From NCBI GenBank assembly GCA_017616445.1, contig JAFZYE010000037.1:1-55389 (forward strand): DNA of 55,389 nt, read 5' to 3'. This document shows positions 7,481 through 18,486 of the stretch, in pieces. The notes beneath the pieces were generated by a model, which saw nothing but the letters and a program-made list of their open reading frames with translations, did not search any database and had not been told where the DNA came from. The DNA is from Bacteroidaceae bacterium. GTDB taxonomy: Bacteria > Bacteroidota > Bacteroidia > Bacteroidales > Bacteroidaceae. The translations under genes were made by a program, and so were the position numbers. Position 1 is the stretch's first letter. Every line of letters begins with the position of its first letter.

Positions 7481-7972
7481 ATGGCAACTAAAAACCATAA
7501 CCTTTCTGACTACGATATCAACAGCGTTCCCGATGCAAAGGGCATGAGAGTTGGTATCGTAGTTAGCGAATGGAACGATAACATCACTGGTGCCCTACTC
7601 GATGGTGCCAGGACAACGCTCATGAAACATGGCGTAGCAGATAGCGACATCAGAGTGGAGACCGTACCAGGAAGCTTTGAGCTGATAATGGGTGCTCAGC
7701 TGATGGTGAAGAAAGATGTAGATGCTGTCATTGCTATCGGATGCGTGATTCGTGGCGACACTCCACATTTCGACTATATCTGTGAGGGCACGACCTACGG
7801 ACTAGCACGGCTGAACGCTACCCAGTCCAAACCCGTCATCTATGGTCTCATCACAACAAACGACATGCAGCAAGCATTAGACCGTTGTGGAGGCAAGATG
7901 GGCAATAAGGGTGATGAATGCGCCGTCACAGCAATAAAGATGATTGCCTTATCAAGAAGGTTAAGCAAATAA
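7481..7972 (+). CDS. ribH: 6,7-dimethyl-8-ribityllumazine synthase
   Basis: Condenses 5-amino-6-ribitylaminouracil with dihydroxybutanone phosphate, the penultimate step of riboflavin synthesis. The 163-aa length is normal. Visible motifs are VVSEWN near residue 29, the [12 protein letters not shown] segment, [15 protein letters not shown] with the catalytic His, and [10 protein letters not shown] near the C-terminus. These are the active-site loops of the icosahedral enzyme family. The end of the gene overlaps the proposed start of tamB by 55 bp in another frame. No FMN riboswitch was recognised upstream. Confidence 0.97.
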   Translation: MATKNHNLSDYDINSVPDAKGMRVGIVVSEWNDNITGALLDGARTTLMKHGVADSDIRVETVPGSFELIMGAQLMVKKDVDAVIAIGCVIRGDTPHFDYICEGTTYGLARLNATQSKPVIYGLITTNDMQQALDRCGGKMGNKGDECAVTAIKMIALSRRLSK

Positions 7973-10900
7973 CGCGAGGTATAATTGCAGGCATACTCAT
8001 CGTATATGTATGCTTCATTATACTGATCAATATTCCTGCCATCCAACAGGCGATTGGAAGTTGGACTGCTGATATTTTGTCGGAACAAATCGGGACAACA
8101 GTACGGATTGGAAAGGTAAACCCCGGATTGTTGAACCGACTGATTATTGACGACCTATATATCGAGGACCAAAAACAACAGGAAATGATTCGTGTAGACA
8201 GGACTTCTGTGAAAATCAACCTGATGGCTCTGCTCGATGGAAAAATCAGAATATCCAACGCACAACTGTTCGGACCTGTCCTACACATCAAAAAGGCCAA
8301 CCCCGAAACCCCATCAAACTTACAATTTCTGATTGATGCCTTCACGTCCGACGAGAAGGAATCCAATCCCATAGACCTACGCATCAACTCATTCATCATG
8401 CGTAGAGGTCAGCTGACATACGACGTAGAGAGCGAGCCAAACAAAGACACGTTCGACCTTAACCACCTCAACATCGACCATCTGGATATCACCCTGTCGC
8501 TGAAAGCCCTCCAAGAAGACAGTCTGAACCTCACAGTGAAACGACTGAACTTCACGGAAAAGAATGCAGGGTTGCAAATCAAGAACCTTGCAGCGCAGAT
8601 TGAGGGGAACCAATCACAAGGGCAGGTTTCAGGTCTCGTATTGGAAACGAACAACTCTGTATTGTGCATCAATCAACTGGTTGCCGAATACGGGAACTAT
8701 AAGACCGACAAGTCATTCCGATTCGCTACAGAAATACAAAACTCACACATTACTCCAACAGACTTCAAAGGGTTGCTGCCACAGCTTAGCGACCTCACTA
8801 CCCCGCTCCATCTGATTGCACGAATAGAAGGGACACAAGACCACATCGACATTCACCACCTACAACTACATGCAGACGACCGTTCTCTGACGGCTGACCT
8901 CAGTGGATATGCCGACAAACTGCAAACAGACAATAAAGATTGGTACGTAAGAGTGAATCAGTTGTCGCTGAACAACGACACGAAAGCCATCCTGTTCAAA
9001 CAGTTGAATCCAGAATCAGGAATGCCTGCCATCGTAGAGAATCTGGGGAGAATAGACTACACGGGCATCATTCAGCAAACCGACAACAGGACCAGTATGA
9101 GTGGAACCTTGGGGAGCGAAGTAGGAAACGTGCATCTCTCTGCCGATTTATTGAACGGAAGAATCATCGAAGCACACACGAAGTCGGAAGCCGTAGATGT
9201 CGGCAAACTATTCGCACAACAAGATTTAGGTGTCAGCACATTCGACCTTAACATCAATGGACAACTGATTGACAACCAGCTGCCCGAAGGTACCATCCGA
9301 GGAAAACTGGATGTATTCGAATACAAAGGGCACAGATATAACAACATCACCATTGATGCCACCCGCAAACACGGCAATATCAACGGTTTGATTAGCATTG
9401 CCGACGAACTCGCCAACCTGGGCTTCAACGGCACATTCAATGAGCACAACTCACAAATCACAGGAAAACTGCATGTGAACAACATCGCCCCTCATGCCCT
9501 GAACCTGATTGACGGTTTAGCTAATCAGTCATTAAGTATGGATGCAGATATCGACATACAAGGTAAAAAACTGAATACACTGCTTGGACGTGTTGACATC
9601 AATTCGCTCTGCTTCACAGACAAAGACAGCAATGTGACGCTTGACCATCTCAACGTAAACATCAGTCATGAAGGAGCCAACAAACGGATTGACATCCACA
9701 GCGATTTCGCAGATGCTCATCTCACTGGAAATATAGAACTTGACGGTATCGTCGATGCGTTCAAGAATCAGCTGGCAGGCCATCTGCCGTCATTGCTTCA
9801 TCGCCAAAAGAGCAACCACAATCAGTTTGCCTTTGATGCCACAGTGATGCCATCCGATTTTTTGAAACACTTCATTGACACCGAATACAACATTGAGCAG
9901 CCCGTCAAGATGACTGGATATATCGATGCTATGGCCGATACGATGACCGTCAACATCGATGCACCACGTATAAGCAAAGATGAGACCGTCTATGTAGGAA
10001 CCCACCTATTGTGCACCAACTCACCTCAAATGATGAGTGCATCCGTCAATACCAAACAAAGACAAGGTCGCAGAACCATCAATTACCTGCTTACAGCCGA
10101 TGCAAAGGACAACAGACTGGAAACGTTCGTCAAATGGGAAGACAAGAAAACGAATATGACAAACGGGACGATCTATGCCACAACAGCCTTTACGGACAGC
10201 TTGGGAAAGATGAATGCCAATGTCAGTGTACATAAATCTCAATTGACCATCAACGACACTTTATGGCAAATAGCTCCATCACATCTTCAGTTATATGATA
10301 ACCGCATCGTATGTTCAGATGTGAAGATGTACAACGAAAACCAGTCACTCGTTGTCAACGGTGCCATCTCTGAGAAGATGTCCGATTCACTGATTGTTGA
10401 CCTTAATAATATTGAGGTGGCCTACATCACCGACATCGTTGATTTCACAGCCGTTCGCTTCCAGGGACAAGCATCAGGAAGGGCACAAATCAGCAACATC
10501 TATAACGACATACACTTGAACGCCAACCTCATTGTCAATAATTTGCATCTGCAAGAAGGGCGGCTCGGAACGGGTTACATCCAGGCATACTGGGACAACT
10601 CCATCAAGGGTATTCGTGTGAATGGGCATATTACCGACTTCTACAAGGAGTTGAGCCGAACAACCGATGTGGAAGGATTCATCGCACCAAGTCAGAACGA
10701 CATGGATCTAAAGGTCACCACACACGACACCAATGCAGAATTCCTGAATGGTTTCCTTGCCTCCACGTTCCGCAACATCCACGGAAAGACAAATGGAGTG
10801 CTGCACATTGTAGGTCCATTGAACGATGTGAATCTAATCGGAGATATCAGCGCTGATGTCGATATGACACTGAGGGCAACTGGGGTGAACTATCACATCA

Positions 10901-12381
10901 ATCCTGACGACACCATCCTTCTGCGCCCCTACCAGTTTGTCTTCAACGACATACGACTGACAGACCGTCTTGGGAACAGCGGCATCGTCAACGGTACCCT
11001 TGCCCACAAGAACATGAAGAACTTCAAGTATGACTTTGTCATCAACACCCAGAACCTCACCATCTACGATGAAGACGAATTCAACTCCGATAAGTTCTAT
11101 GCGACCGTCTATGCCGACGCAACACTGGAAATACATGGTTCAGACGGACATCCGTTAAGGATGACAGCTGACGTGACCCCTACTCGCGGAAGTGTATTCG
11201 CCTATGACACAGCAACACCAGATGCCATCAACTCCGGTAGTTTCGTAGTGTTCCACGATGTAACCCCTCAGGAATCGCCAACGAAATACCTGTTGTTCAA
11301 CGAAGACGATGAAGACGAATTCACAGAAGACGATGAGGAAGACAAGTTCGAATACAAAGGCGATATCTTCATGGACATCAGCATTCATGTCAATCCCGAC
11401 TGCGAAATCAAGCTCCGCATGGACAACGTAGAAGACGGATACATGTCGACCTACGGTTCAGGTACCCTGTTGGCACACTATCACAACAAGAGTCCTTTCT
11501 CCCTCAATGGCATCTACCAGATTGAAGGAGGACGATATCGCCTCTATCTGCAAGACATCATCTTCCGTGACTTGGACCTCCAAAGCGGTAGCAATGTAGA
11601 ATTCAACGGCAACCCGTTCGACGCAAATATCCACCTCATCTGCCACCACACCATCAACTCAGTACCTTTACAAGACATCACTGCCGGCAATTCTTTCGGT
11701 ACCACAAGTAAGGTAAAGGTCATCTGTGTGATGGACATCACAGGCAAATTAGGAAACATGAACTTCGGCTTCGATATTCAGCTTCCAAACGTTAACGATG
11801 AAACCCGCCAGTTGGTGAAGAGTCTCATCAGTACGGAAGACGAGATGAACATGCAGATGATCTATCTGTTGGGACTTGGCCGCTTCTATTCAAACGAGTA
11901 TGCACGCGCCACAGGCAATTCAGGTTCCGACCAGGCTGTCAACACCCTGCTCTCATCAACCATCTCAGGACAAATCAACCAGATGCTGTCGAACGTCATC
12001 GGCCAAGACAGCAAGTGGAACTTCGGAACAGGTCTCTCAACAGGCGAGAAAGGATGGGACGATTTGGATGTCGAGGGAATCCTGTCGGGACGCCTCATGA
12101 ACGACCGCCTGCTCATCAACGGCAACTTCGGCTATCGCGACAATGCCCTGACCAATTCTGCCAACTTCATCGGCGACTTCGACGTGAAGTGGCGACTGAC
12201 CGAAAACGGTAACACCTTCATCAAGGCATACAACCAGACCAACGACCGCTATTTCACGAAGACCACCCTTAACACCCAAGGTATCGGTATCACCTACCAA
12301 CGTGATTTCGACTCGTGGAAGGCGTTGTTCCGAAAGAAAATGAAAGAAGAAAAAGAAAAGAATCATAAAATCAAAAACTGA
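7918..12381 (+). CDS. tamB: translocation/assembly module TamB
   Basis: A 1487-aa inner-membrane-anchored protein, the TamB/AsmA-like bridge thought to carry phospholipid or assist outer-membrane protein insertion across the periplasm. One transmembrane helix is seen at about residues 21-40 ([19 protein letters not shown]). The rest is a long run of short beta-strands typical of the groove, ending in the TamB (DUF490) domain from about residue 1140 to 1480, including [20 protein letters not shown] and [12 protein letters not shown] strongly acidic patch lies at about 1127-1143. The start overlaps ribH by 55 bp; no other Met lies before the transmembrane helix, so this start is chosen. No TamA partner is present here. 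nadE begins 5 bp after the stop. Confidence 0.9.
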   Translation: MRRHSNKDDCLIKKVKQITRGIIAGILIVYVCFIILINIPAIQQAIGSWTADILSEQIGTTVRIGKVNPGLLNRLIIDDLYIEDQKQQEMIRVDRTSVKINLMALLDGKIRISNAQLFGPVLHIKKANPETPSNLQFLIDAFTSDEKESNPIDLRINSFIMRRGQLTYDVESEPNKDTFDLNHLNIDHLDITLSLKALQEDSLNLTVKRLNFTEKNAGLQIKNLAAQIEGNQSQGQVSGLVLETNNSVLCINQLVAEYGNYKTDKSFRFATEIQNSHITPTDFKGLLPQLSDLTTPLHLIARIEGTQDHIDIHHLQLHADDRSLTADLSGYADKLQTDNKDWYVRVNQLSLNNDTKAILFKQLNPESGMPAIVENLGRIDYTGIIQQTDNRTSMSGTLGSEVGNVHLSADLLNGRIIEAHTKSEAVDVGKLFAQQDLGVSTFDLNINGQLIDNQLPEGTIRGKLDVFEYKGHRYNNITIDATRKHGNINGLISIADELANLGFNGTFNEHNSQITGKLHVNNIAPHALNLIDGLANQSLSMDADIDIQGKKLNTLLGRVDINSLCFTDKDSNVTLDHLNVNISHEGANKRIDIHSDFADAHLTGNIELDGIVDAFKNQLAGHLPSLLHRQKSNHNQFAFDATVMPSDFLKHFIDTEYNIEQPVKMTGYIDAMADTMTVNIDAPRISKDETVYVGTHLLCTNSPQMMSASVNTKQRQGRRTINYLLTADAKDNRLETFVKWEDKKTNMTNGTIYATTAFTDSLGKMNANVSVHKSQLTINDTLWQIAPSHLQLYDNRIVCSDVKMYNENQSLVVNGAISEKMSDSLIVDLNNIEVAYITDIVDFTAVRFQGQASGRAQISNIYNDIHLNANLIVNNLHLQEGRLGTGYIQAYWDNSIKGIRVNGHITDFYKELSRTTDVEGFIAPSQNDMDLKVTTHDTNAEFLNGFLASTFRNIHGKTNGVLHIVGPLNDVNLIGDISADVDMTLRATGVNYHINPDDTILLRPYQFVFNDIRLTDRLGNSGIVNGTLAHKNMKNFKYDFVINTQNLTIYDEDEFNSDKFYATVYADATLEIHGSDGHPLRMTADVTPTRGSVFAYDTATPDAINSGSFVVFHDVTPQESPTKYLLFNEDDEDEFTEDDEEDKFEYKGDIFMDISIHVNPDCEIKLRMDNVEDGYMSTYGSGTLLAHYHNKSPFSLNGIYQIEGGRYRLYLQDIIFRDLDLQSGSNVEFNGNPFDANIHLICHHTINSVPLQDITAGNSFGTTSKVKVICVMDITGKLGNMNFGFDIQLPNVNDETRQLVKSLISTEDEMNMQMIYLLGLGRFYSNEYARATGNSGSDQAVNTLLSSTISGQINQMLSNVIGQDSKWNFGTGLSTGEKGWDDLDVEGILSGRLMNDRLLINGNFGYRDNALTNSANFIGDFDVKWRLTENGNTFIKAYNQTNDRYFTKTTLNTQGIGITYQRDFDSWKALFRKKMKEEKEKNHKIKN

Positions 12382-12386
12382 ACGAT

Positions 12387-14339
12387 ATGAAGTACGGATT
12401 TATCAAGGTAGCAGCAGCAGTACCACAGGTAAAGGTGGGCGACTGCCAATGGAACGCAAACCAGATTGAAAGCCTGGTAGCTCAGGCCGAAGGTAAAGGT
12501 GTGGAAATCATCTGTTTCCCCGAACTCAGTATCACCGGATACACATGTGCAGACCTCTTTCTGCAGCAGCATCTATTAGAGAGTTGCGAGAATGCACTGT
12601 TTCGTCTGCTCGACGTCACCCGTTCGTTAAACATCATCATCATCATCGGAATGCCTATTCGTATCAACTCCATGCTGTTCAATGCAGCTGCTGTCATACA
12701 GAAAGGCAAGATTCTGGGCATCGTTCCAAAATCGTTCATACCTAATTATAAGGAATTCTATGAAAAACGGTGGTTCACCTCTGGCGCAGACGTTCATACC
12801 AACGTAACGATTTGTGCACAGACTGTTACCATCTCACGCAACCTACTGTTCCAGACCAGCAACTGCACGTTCGGCATCGAGATCTGTGAAGACTTGTGGG
12901 CACCCATTCCACCAAGTTCCACACTTGCCATTCAAGGAGCCGACATCATCTTCAACCTATCCGCAAGCGATGAGGTTGTGAGCAAACACAATTACCTCTG
13001 TAGCTTGCTGGCTCAACAGTCTGCACGTTGTATCAGTGGATACGTTTATTCATCCTGCGGATTCGGAGAGTCTTCACAAGACCTGGTCTTTGCAGGCAAC
13101 GGAATGATTTACGAGAACGGAAAGCTACTGAGCGAAGGAAAGCGGTTCGACATGAAAGAACAACTGGTGATTTCGGAAATCGACGTGGAATACCTACGTT
13201 CTGCCCGACAAGCCAACATCACATTTGCCGACAGTCAGCTGTCCGCACCACAGCCTACCATCGTTCAAGCCATCTCATACGACGAATGGAACGGAGTCCC
13301 TACCCTCACACGCACCATCGACCCAAAGCCGTTTGTTCCGAAAGGCGACTTGCTCAACCAACGCTGCGACGAGATTTTTGCCATTCAGGTGGCAGGTCTT
13401 GCCAAACGTATCGTCCACATCAACGCCAAGACCCTTGTCATCGGTATCTCCGGAGGGCTTGATTCCACCCTTGCGCTCCTCGTGGCAGCAAAGACAATGG
13501 ATAAGTTAAGTCGCAGCCGTAAGGACATCATCGCCATTACGATGCCAGGATTCGGCACCACCGACCGCACCTACACCAATGCAGTCTCGTTGATGAACTC
13601 ATTAGGTGTAACCATGAGGGAGATTTCAATCAAGGATGCCTGCATCCAACACTTCAAGGACATCAACCACAACATCAACGTCCACGATGTGACCTACGAA
13701 AACGGTCAGGCCCGCGAACGCACCCAGATTCTGATGGATGTAGCCAATCAGGAAGGAGGTATCGTAGTCGGTACGGGCGACCTCTCCGAACTGGCATTAG
13801 GATGGGCCACCTATAACGGCGACCACATGTCCAACTACGGAGTCAATTGTTCCATTCCTAAGACGTTGGTACGTCATCTGGTCACATGGGTTGCAAACAC
13901 CAGTGTCGATGAGACCTCAAGAGCCACCCTGCTCGACATCGCCGACACACCTATCAGCCCCGAACTGATTCCTGCCGACGAAAATGGACAAATCAAACAG
14001 AAGACAGAAGACTTGGTAGGTCCATACGAACTGCACGACTTCTTCCTCTATCACTTCATCCGCAATGCCTTCACGCCAGCCAAGATCTATTTCCTGGCTC
14101 AACAGGCATTCCAAGGCATCTATGATGAAGAAACCATCATGAAGTGGTTGCGTACTTTTATCCGCCGTTTCTTCAGCCAGCAGTTCAAACGTTCATGCCT
14201 GCCCGACGGGCCTAAGGTCGGTAGCGTCAGCCTCAGTCCACGAGGCGATTGGCGCATGCCGAGCGATGCCACATCGACAGAATGGTTGAAGAATCTGGAC
14301 GAAGCCACAACTTCACTCCCATTATTCTCACAATCCTAA
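12387..14339 (+). CDS. nadE: glutamine-dependent NAD+ synthetase
   Basis: Makes NAD from deamido-NAD, using ammonia tunnelled from glutamine; cytoplasmic. The 650-aa two-domain form is complete. The N-terminal nitrilase-type amidase has the triad Glu46 (FPELSITGY), Lys115 (VPKSFIPNY) and Cys167 (GIEICEDLWAP). The C-terminal synthetase has the pyrophosphatase loop SGGLDS at 355-360 and GTGDLSELALGW. It starts 5 bp after tamB and ends 12 bp before ettA, so it is part of a long operon. Confidence 0.97.
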   Translation: MKYGFIKVAAAVPQVKVGDCQWNANQIESLVAQAEGKGVEIICFPELSITGYTCADLFLQQHLLESCENALFRLLDVTRSLNIIIIIGMPIRINSMLFNAAAVIQKGKILGIVPKSFIPNYKEFYEKRWFTSGADVHTNVTICAQTVTISRNLLFQTSNCTFGIEICEDLWAPIPPSSTLAIQGADIIFNLSASDEVVSKHNYLCSLLAQQSARCISGYVYSSCGFGESSQDLVFAGNGMIYENGKLLSEGKRFDMKEQLVISEIDVEYLRSARQANITFADSQLSAPQPTIVQAISYDEWNGVPTLTRTIDPKPFVPKGDLLNQRCDEIFAIQVAGLAKRIVHINAKTLVIGISGGLDSTLALLVAAKTMDKLSRSRKDIIAITMPGFGTTDRTYTNAVSLMNSLGVTMREISIKDACIQHFKDINHNINVHDVTYENGQARERTQILMDVANQEGGIVVGTGDLSELALGWATYNGDHMSNYGVNCSIPKTLVRHLVTWVANTSVDETSRATLLDIADTPISPELIPADENGQIKQKTEDLVGPYELHDFFLYHFIRNAFTPAKIYFLAQQAFQGIYDEETIMKWLRTFIRRFFSQQFKRSCLPDGPKVGSVSLSPRGDWRMPSDATSTEWLKNLDEATTSLPLFSQS

Positions 14340-14351
14340 TACCGTACCCCT

Positions 14352-16049
14352 ATGGCAACAGTAGACGATAAAAAAATCATCTTCTCGATGGTCGGCGTTT
14401 CGAAGACCATTCAGCAGAACCAGAAACAAGTACTCAAAAACATATACCTTTCTTTCTTTTACGGAGCAAAGATAGGTATCATCGGTCTGAACGGTGCAGG
14501 TAAATCCACCCTGATGAAGATCATCGCCGGCATTGACCAGCAGTATCAGGGCAATGTTGTATGGAGTCCTGGATACACTGTCGGTTATCTGCCACAGGAT
14601 CCTCAGCTCGATGCCACCAAGACCGTGAAAGAGAACGTGATGGAAGGCGTGCAGCATGTTTATGATGCCCTGCGCGAATACGATGAGATCAACGTGAAAT
14701 TCGGCTTACCCGAATACTACGAAGACCCCGACAAGATGGAGCAACTCATGACACGTCAGGCAGAACTGCAGGATATCATCGATGCTACCGATGCATGGAA
14801 CATGGATAGCATCCTCGAACGGGCCATGGACGCCCTGCGCTGCCCTCCTGCCGAATGGTCGGTTGAGAACCTCTCAGGTGGCGAGCGCCGTCGCGTGGCT
14901 CTATGCCGTCTGCTGCTGCAGAAACCCGATGTGCTGTTGCTCGACGAGCCTACCAACCACCTCGATGCAGAGAGTATCGACTGGTTGGAACAACATCTCC
15001 AGCAATACGAAGGAACCGTCATCGCAGTCACCCACGACCGCTACTTCCTCGACGATGTCAGCGAATGGATTCTGGAACTCGACCGCGGCGAAGGTATTCC
15101 TTGGAAAGGCAATTACTCATCATGGCTGGAGCAGAAGTCCATCCGTATGGCACAGGAAGAAAAGACAGAGAGCAAACGTCGCAAGACCCTCGAACGCGAG
15201 TTGGAATGGGTACGAATGGCCCCGAAGGCACGTCAGGCAAAGGGAAAGGCACGTCTGAACTCCTACGACCGTCTGCTCAACGAAGACCAGAAGGAACGTG
15301 AACAGAAACTCGAGATATTCATCCCTAACGGTCCACGACTCGGCAACAAAGTCATCGAAGCTGAGCATGTAGCAAAGGCATTCGGCGACAAAGTGCTGTT
15401 CCGCGACCTCAACTTCAACCTGCCGCCTAACGGTATCGTGGGCGTGATTGGCCCCAACGGAGTGGGCAAGACCACCCTTTTCCGTCTCATCATGGGACTT
15501 GACAAAGCCGATGCAGGCACGTTCAACGTAGGCGAGACCGTGAAACTCAGCTATGTTGACCAACAACATCAAGACATCATACCCGACAAGAGTGTCTATC
15601 AGGTAGTGAGCCAAGGCAACGACACCCTGCGTATGGGAGGCCGCGACATCAACGTCAGAGCCTATCTCAGCCGTTTCAACTTCAACGGAGCCGATCAGGA
15701 GAAACTCTGTGGCGTACTCTCAGGAGGTGAGCGCAATCGTCTGCAACTCGCCATGGCGCTGAAACAAGAAGGCAATGTACTGCTACTTGACGAACCTACC
15801 AACGACATCGATGTCAACACCCTCCGTGCACTCGAGGAAGGTCTGGAGTCATTCGCAGGATGTGCCGTCATCATCAGCCACGACCGCTGGTTCCTCGACC
15901 GCATCTGCACCCACATCCTTGCCTTCGAAGGCAATGGTGAAGTGTTCTGGTTCGAAGGCTCCTATACCGACTACGAAGCCAACAAAGCCAAGCGTCTTGG
16001 CCTCGAAGAGCCCAAGCGCATCCGCTATCGCAAACTCATGGACGACTAA
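14352..16049 (+). CDS. ettA: ABC-F protein, energy-dependent translational throttle EttA
   Basis: A soluble 565-aa ATPase with two ABC domains and no membrane segment; EttA binds the ribosomal E site and gates entry into elongation according to ATP level. Walker A motifs are GLNGAGKST (about 45-53) and GPNGVGKTT; signature motifs NLSGGERRR and VLSGGERNR; Walker B VLLLDEPTNHLD and VLLLDEPTNDID. The 'arm' insertion in domain 1 is visible around DAWNMDSILERAMDALRCP. The EQ2 glutamates are present, so it should be catalytically active. Length and the DID variant in the second Walker B are as in EttA rather than resistance ABC-F proteins. It lies in the nadE operon. Confidence 0.92.
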   Translation: MATVDDKKIIFSMVGVSKTIQQNQKQVLKNIYLSFFYGAKIGIIGLNGAGKSTLMKIIAGIDQQYQGNVVWSPGYTVGYLPQDPQLDATKTVKENVMEGVQHVYDALREYDEINVKFGLPEYYEDPDKMEQLMTRQAELQDIIDATDAWNMDSILERAMDALRCPPAEWSVENLSGGERRRVALCRLLLQKPDVLLLDEPTNHLDAESIDWLEQHLQQYEGTVIAVTHDRYFLDDVSEWILELDRGEGIPWKGNYSSWLEQKSIRMAQEEKTESKRRKTLERELEWVRMAPKARQAKGKARLNSYDRLLNEDQKEREQKLEIFIPNGPRLGNKVIEAEHVAKAFGDKVLFRDLNFNLPPNGIVGVIGPNGVGKTTLFRLIMGLDKADAGTFNVGETVKLSYVDQQHQDIIPDKSVYQVVSQGNDTLRMGGRDINVRAYLSRFNFNGADQEKLCGVLSGGERNRLQLAMALKQEGNVLLLDEPTNDIDVNTLRALEEGLESFAGCAVIISHDRWFLDRICTHILAFEGNGEVFWFEGSYTDYEANKAKRLGLEEPKRIRYRKLMDD

Positions 16050-16073
16050 CCCTTTATCCCCCCTACTTACACA

Positions 16074-16946
16074 ATGAAACGCTTTATCCACTCATCCATC
16101 CTGCTGCTCTCAGCAATCGTCGTTATTTCGTGTTCCGAAGAAAACGACCTCAACATCATCTTCTCCAGCATCGATTTCGGGAAATACGAATCCCGACTCG
16201 AAGTACCAAAACTCTCTGGCGGCGACAACTACTTCATCCAACATAGCGTGAAGATCGGCAACGACTCCGTCATGACCTACTGTCTCGAATACAATACCGC
16301 CAAAAACCATTCACGTTGGGTTGCCTTCCGTTTTGACGGTAAGACACGCGACCTCGGTAGCGGACGCAACGAAGCATGGGCCGATGACCCCAAGCTACCC
16401 AAGAACAACCATATAGGCTACGGTACCTTCAGCCGCTACACGCGTGGTCACCTCTGCGCCTCGTACGACCGCCAGTACAACAAAGAAGCCAACCGCCAGA
16501 CATTCTACATGACTAACATGTCGCCCCAGCAGTATGACTTCAACAGCTACTACTGGACAGTCTTCGAGAGCTACGTCCAAGGCCTCGGGCGTGACGCCTC
16601 GTTTGCCGACACCCTCTACGTGGTGAAAGGCGGAACCATCGACCAGACACTGGGCACCGTAATCAGCAGTGGCGGAAAGGTCGTTGTCGTTCCCAAGTAC
16701 TACTTCATCGCCCTCCTCCGCTTCAAAGCAGGCAACTACAGCACCATCGGCTTCTGGATAGAACACAAGGACTACGGCTATTCCGACAAAAACTATGCCC
16801 CCAGCACTGTAGTACGCAACAGCGCCATGAACATAGACCAGCTTGAAGCCAAGACAGGCATCGACTTCTTCCACAACCTGCCCGACCTCACGGAGAGCGC
16901 CATCGAATCCGAAGACATCGAGACCCTGAAAGCCGATTGGTTCTAA
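16074..16946 (+). CDS. DNA/RNA non-specific endonuclease lipoprotein
   Basis: A 290-aa lipoprotein (signal peptide ending VISC, Cys20) with a beta-beta-alpha-metal nuclease domain. The catalytic motif is TRGHLCAS with His126, a common Bacteroidota form of DRGH, followed by YMTNMSPQ with the metal-ligand Asn148. It should cleave DNA and RNA without sequence specificity in the periplasm or on the surface, perhaps for nutrient nucleic acids. No inhibitor gene of the NuiA kind is adjacent. It follows ettA by 24 bp and ends the long operon, before a terminator at 17032. Confidence 0.88.
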   Translation: MKRFIHSSILLLSAIVVISCSEENDLNIIFSSIDFGKYESRLEVPKLSGGDNYFIQHSVKIGNDSVMTYCLEYNTAKNHSRWVAFRFDGKTRDLGSGRNEAWADDPKLPKNNHIGYGTFSRYTRGHLCASYDRQYNKEANRQTFYMTNMSPQQYDFNSYYWTVFESYVQGLGRDASFADTLYVVKGGTIDQTLGTVISSGGKVVVVPKYYFIALLRFKAGNYSTIGFWIEHKDYGYSDKNYAPSTVVRNSAMNIDQLEAKTGIDFFHNLPDLTESAIESEDIETLKADWF

Positions 16947-16970
16947 CCCCTATATATAATATAAGGAGGA

Positions 16971-17045
16971 TGTCACTCACCTGCCCCTTTGACAAACGAA
17001 AGCCTCAACGAGGCGAAATAGTATCATAGCAAAAACGGACAAGGA
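16971..17045. repeat. dispersed hairpin repeat, copy 1
   Basis: The copy contains CACTCAC, the hairpin GCCTC-AAC-GAGGC (17002-17014), then GA(A)ATAGTATCATAGCAAA and CGGACAAGG. Copy 2 at 49886-49940 has GCCCC-AAC-GGGGC in its place, so the paired bases changed together. It carries a 13-nt longer segment between CACTCAC and the hairpin. Confidence 0.75.
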
Positions 17046-17064
17046 GCAATCCCTGTCCGTTTTA
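17032..17064. terminator. bidirectional terminator between convergent genes
   Basis: ACGGACAaGG and CCcTGTCCGT pair around AGCAAT, with A-runs on the left and TTTTATATT on the right. It serves the nuclease gene and the minus-strand gene at 17088. Confidence 0.8.
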
Positions 17065-17087
17065 TATTATTAAAGATGAGTTGGTGA

Positions 17088-17585
17088 TTATTTGGTTGGA
17101 GTCTTAACAGCTGCAGCAATCTTTTCACGTTCTGAGGTGGTAATGGTCTTTTCCATCCGAATCCACTCTAAATCGGAATTAGTTGCAGTTTGCCAATTTG
17201 TGAAGTCTGCGGGGAAACCTACAACTTCTATTTCAACATCTGTATCTCCTGCTACTTCATCGTACTTAATGTTGAATGTTGCAGCGACAATCACATCACA
17301 TTGAAGTCTTTTAGAAACTTCGTAAACAGCATAACTTCTCCAGTTGGTTGGATCACCTTTCATTGCCACGAGAGCATAATTGCGCGGTATCTTTACAACC
17401 TCGCGTATTCGTTGATTACCCTTAACCCTCAGTTCTACAGTAAGGGGTTTAACATACGCATTTGAACTGACATCAAGCAATCGTGCCTGAGTTTCCTGAT
17501 ACTGTACCTGCGTGGTTGTTTTCTGTGCAGACAGACTTCCTGCACACGTTAAGAATAAAGCTGAAATTATGATATTTTTTTTCAT
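17088..17585 (-). CDS. exported protein of unknown function
   Basis: A 165-aa protein with a signal peptide (hydrophobic ISALFLTCAGSLSA, cleavage after about residue 20). The mature part is a small mixed alpha/beta domain; I see VKPLTVELRVK, VYEVSKRLQCDVIVAATFNIKYD and VEIEVVGFPADFTNWQTA, then a Lys-rich helix. The repeated short strands with a helix SKRLQCDVIV suggest a compact fold, but no family is recognised. It lies 12 bp after the beta-barrel gene on the same strand and is probably cotranscribed, so the two may act together at the outer membrane. Periplasmic or lipid-free secreted location is inferred. Confidence 0.7.
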   Translation of the reverse strand: MKKNIIISALFLTCAGSLSAQKTTTQVQYQETQARLLDVSSNAYVKPLTVELRVKGNQRIREVVKIPRNYALVAMKGDPTNWRSYAVYEVSKRLQCDVIVAATFNIKYDEVAGDTDVEIEVVGFPADFTNWQTATNSDLEWIRMEKTITTSEREKIAAAVKTPTK

Positions 17586-17597
17586 CGCTGTAATCTT

Positions 17598-18230
17598 TTA
17601 GAACTGATAACCTAAGCCAAAGACAATCTTGGATGCTTTGATGCTTTCATTATAATAATAATATTCCATAGCTTTGTTGAATCCTTGTTTATAATGTATA
17701 TCAACATAAAAACCTTTTGCTACAAAAAAATCTGCACCAACATTAATTCCATATGAAAAACCAGATTTAAACTCTCCACTAGAACCATCATCACCAGCAA
17801 ATTGGGATCCAATATATGGTCCTAAATAAGGAACAATAGCAAAACTATTTACAACAGGAATTTTATAACCAATGTAAGGGTTTAAATATAATTCTGAAGC
17901 AGATATTTTCTCGTCATAATGCCAACCATCTTTCGCATTATGAGACATAAAACCTAAATCAACACCCCATAATAGATTTGGTATTTCAAAATCATTTACA
18001 ATACCAAAATCGAAATCATAACCTGCGCAGCGATGAAATTCTTTGTCGACTTTATCAATCGAATAGCCTGCTCTAATATTCCATTTGAAGGTTCTAGGCT
18101 TCTTTGGCTTTATCTCTTTCGGTTGTACTTTAACTGTTACCAATTCACCTTGTGAGGTTACGAGCTGTGCTTGTGCAGACATTCCGAATGCGGCAAGCAA
18201 TGCTAATGCAATAAACTTTGTTTTCTTCAT
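17598..18230 (-). CDS. outer membrane beta-barrel protein
   Basis: A 210-aa protein with signal peptide (ALALLAAFGMSAQA) and a body of alternating amphipathic strands: FKWNIRAGYSID, FGIVNDF, LLWGVDLGFMSH, SELYLNPYIGYKI, SFAIVPYLGPYIGSQF, FSYGINVGADFFV, GFYVDIHYKQG, and the terminal IVFGLGYQF ending in Phe, as in porin-like barrels recognised by the BAM machinery. Eight strands fit the OmpW/OmpX-like small barrel size. The DNA is much more A/T-rich than neighbouring genes, mainly in the strands. Function unknown. It heads the minus-strand pair with the 165-aa protein and lies downstream of the candidate 6S RNA. Confidence 0.8.
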   Translation of the reverse strand: MKKTKFIALALLAAFGMSAQAQLVTSQGELVTVKVQPKEIKPKKPRTFKWNIRAGYSIDKVDKEFHRCAGYDFDFGIVNDFEIPNLLWGVDLGFMSHNAKDGWHYDEKISASELYLNPYIGYKIPVVNSFAIVPYLGPYIGSQFAGDDGSSGEFKSGFSYGINVGADFFVAKGFYVDIHYKQGFNKAMEYYYYNESIKASKIVFGLGYQF

Positions 18231-18296
18231 TTTTTTACTTGCTTTAAACTGTTATTAATATAGTGAATTAATCTAATCTCTGTTCTGCACGAACCT

Positions 18297-18481
18297 TTAA
18301 AGCAAAAGAAAAGCGCAGGCTATCACCATACGCAACTCAGGTTTAGGACTACCTATTAGGAACTATGGGAAACCTGCACTAAATGCACAAGCTTCTTGTT
18401 CCTAATCATTGCCCGTTCACTATCCGAGGTCCTAATTCGAGTTGCGATTGAGCAATATGTCTTGCAATCTTTGCAGAATGC
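18297..18481 (-). ncRNA. ssrS: candidate 6S RNA
   Basis: A minus-strand transcript of about 185 nt is predicted from a near-ideal promoter (18487-18517). It can fold into one long interrupted hairpin of nested stems: CGCAACTC/GAGTTGCG (18446-18439 with 18338-18331), TTAGGAC/GTCCTAA (18435-18429 with 18349-18343) and TTAGGAAC/GTTCCTAA (18405-18398 with 18363-18356). Between the last two stems the 5' side has a 23-nt bubble against 6 nt on the 3' side, like the central bubble that mimics an open promoter. The 3' strand carries AGCCTGCG (18321-18314), as in the conserved 3' part of E. coli 6S RNA, and a terminal CUUUUGC can close with GCAAAG. The size equals typical 6S RNA. The alternative is a long structured leader of the beta-barrel gene. 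Exact ends are estimated. Confidence 0.62.
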
Positions 18482-18486
18482 AGTGG

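Noticed and set aside
7472-7481. FMN riboswitch before ribH
   Set aside because: The gap before ribH is 71 bp and filled by a REP-like element; no riboswitch core was seen.
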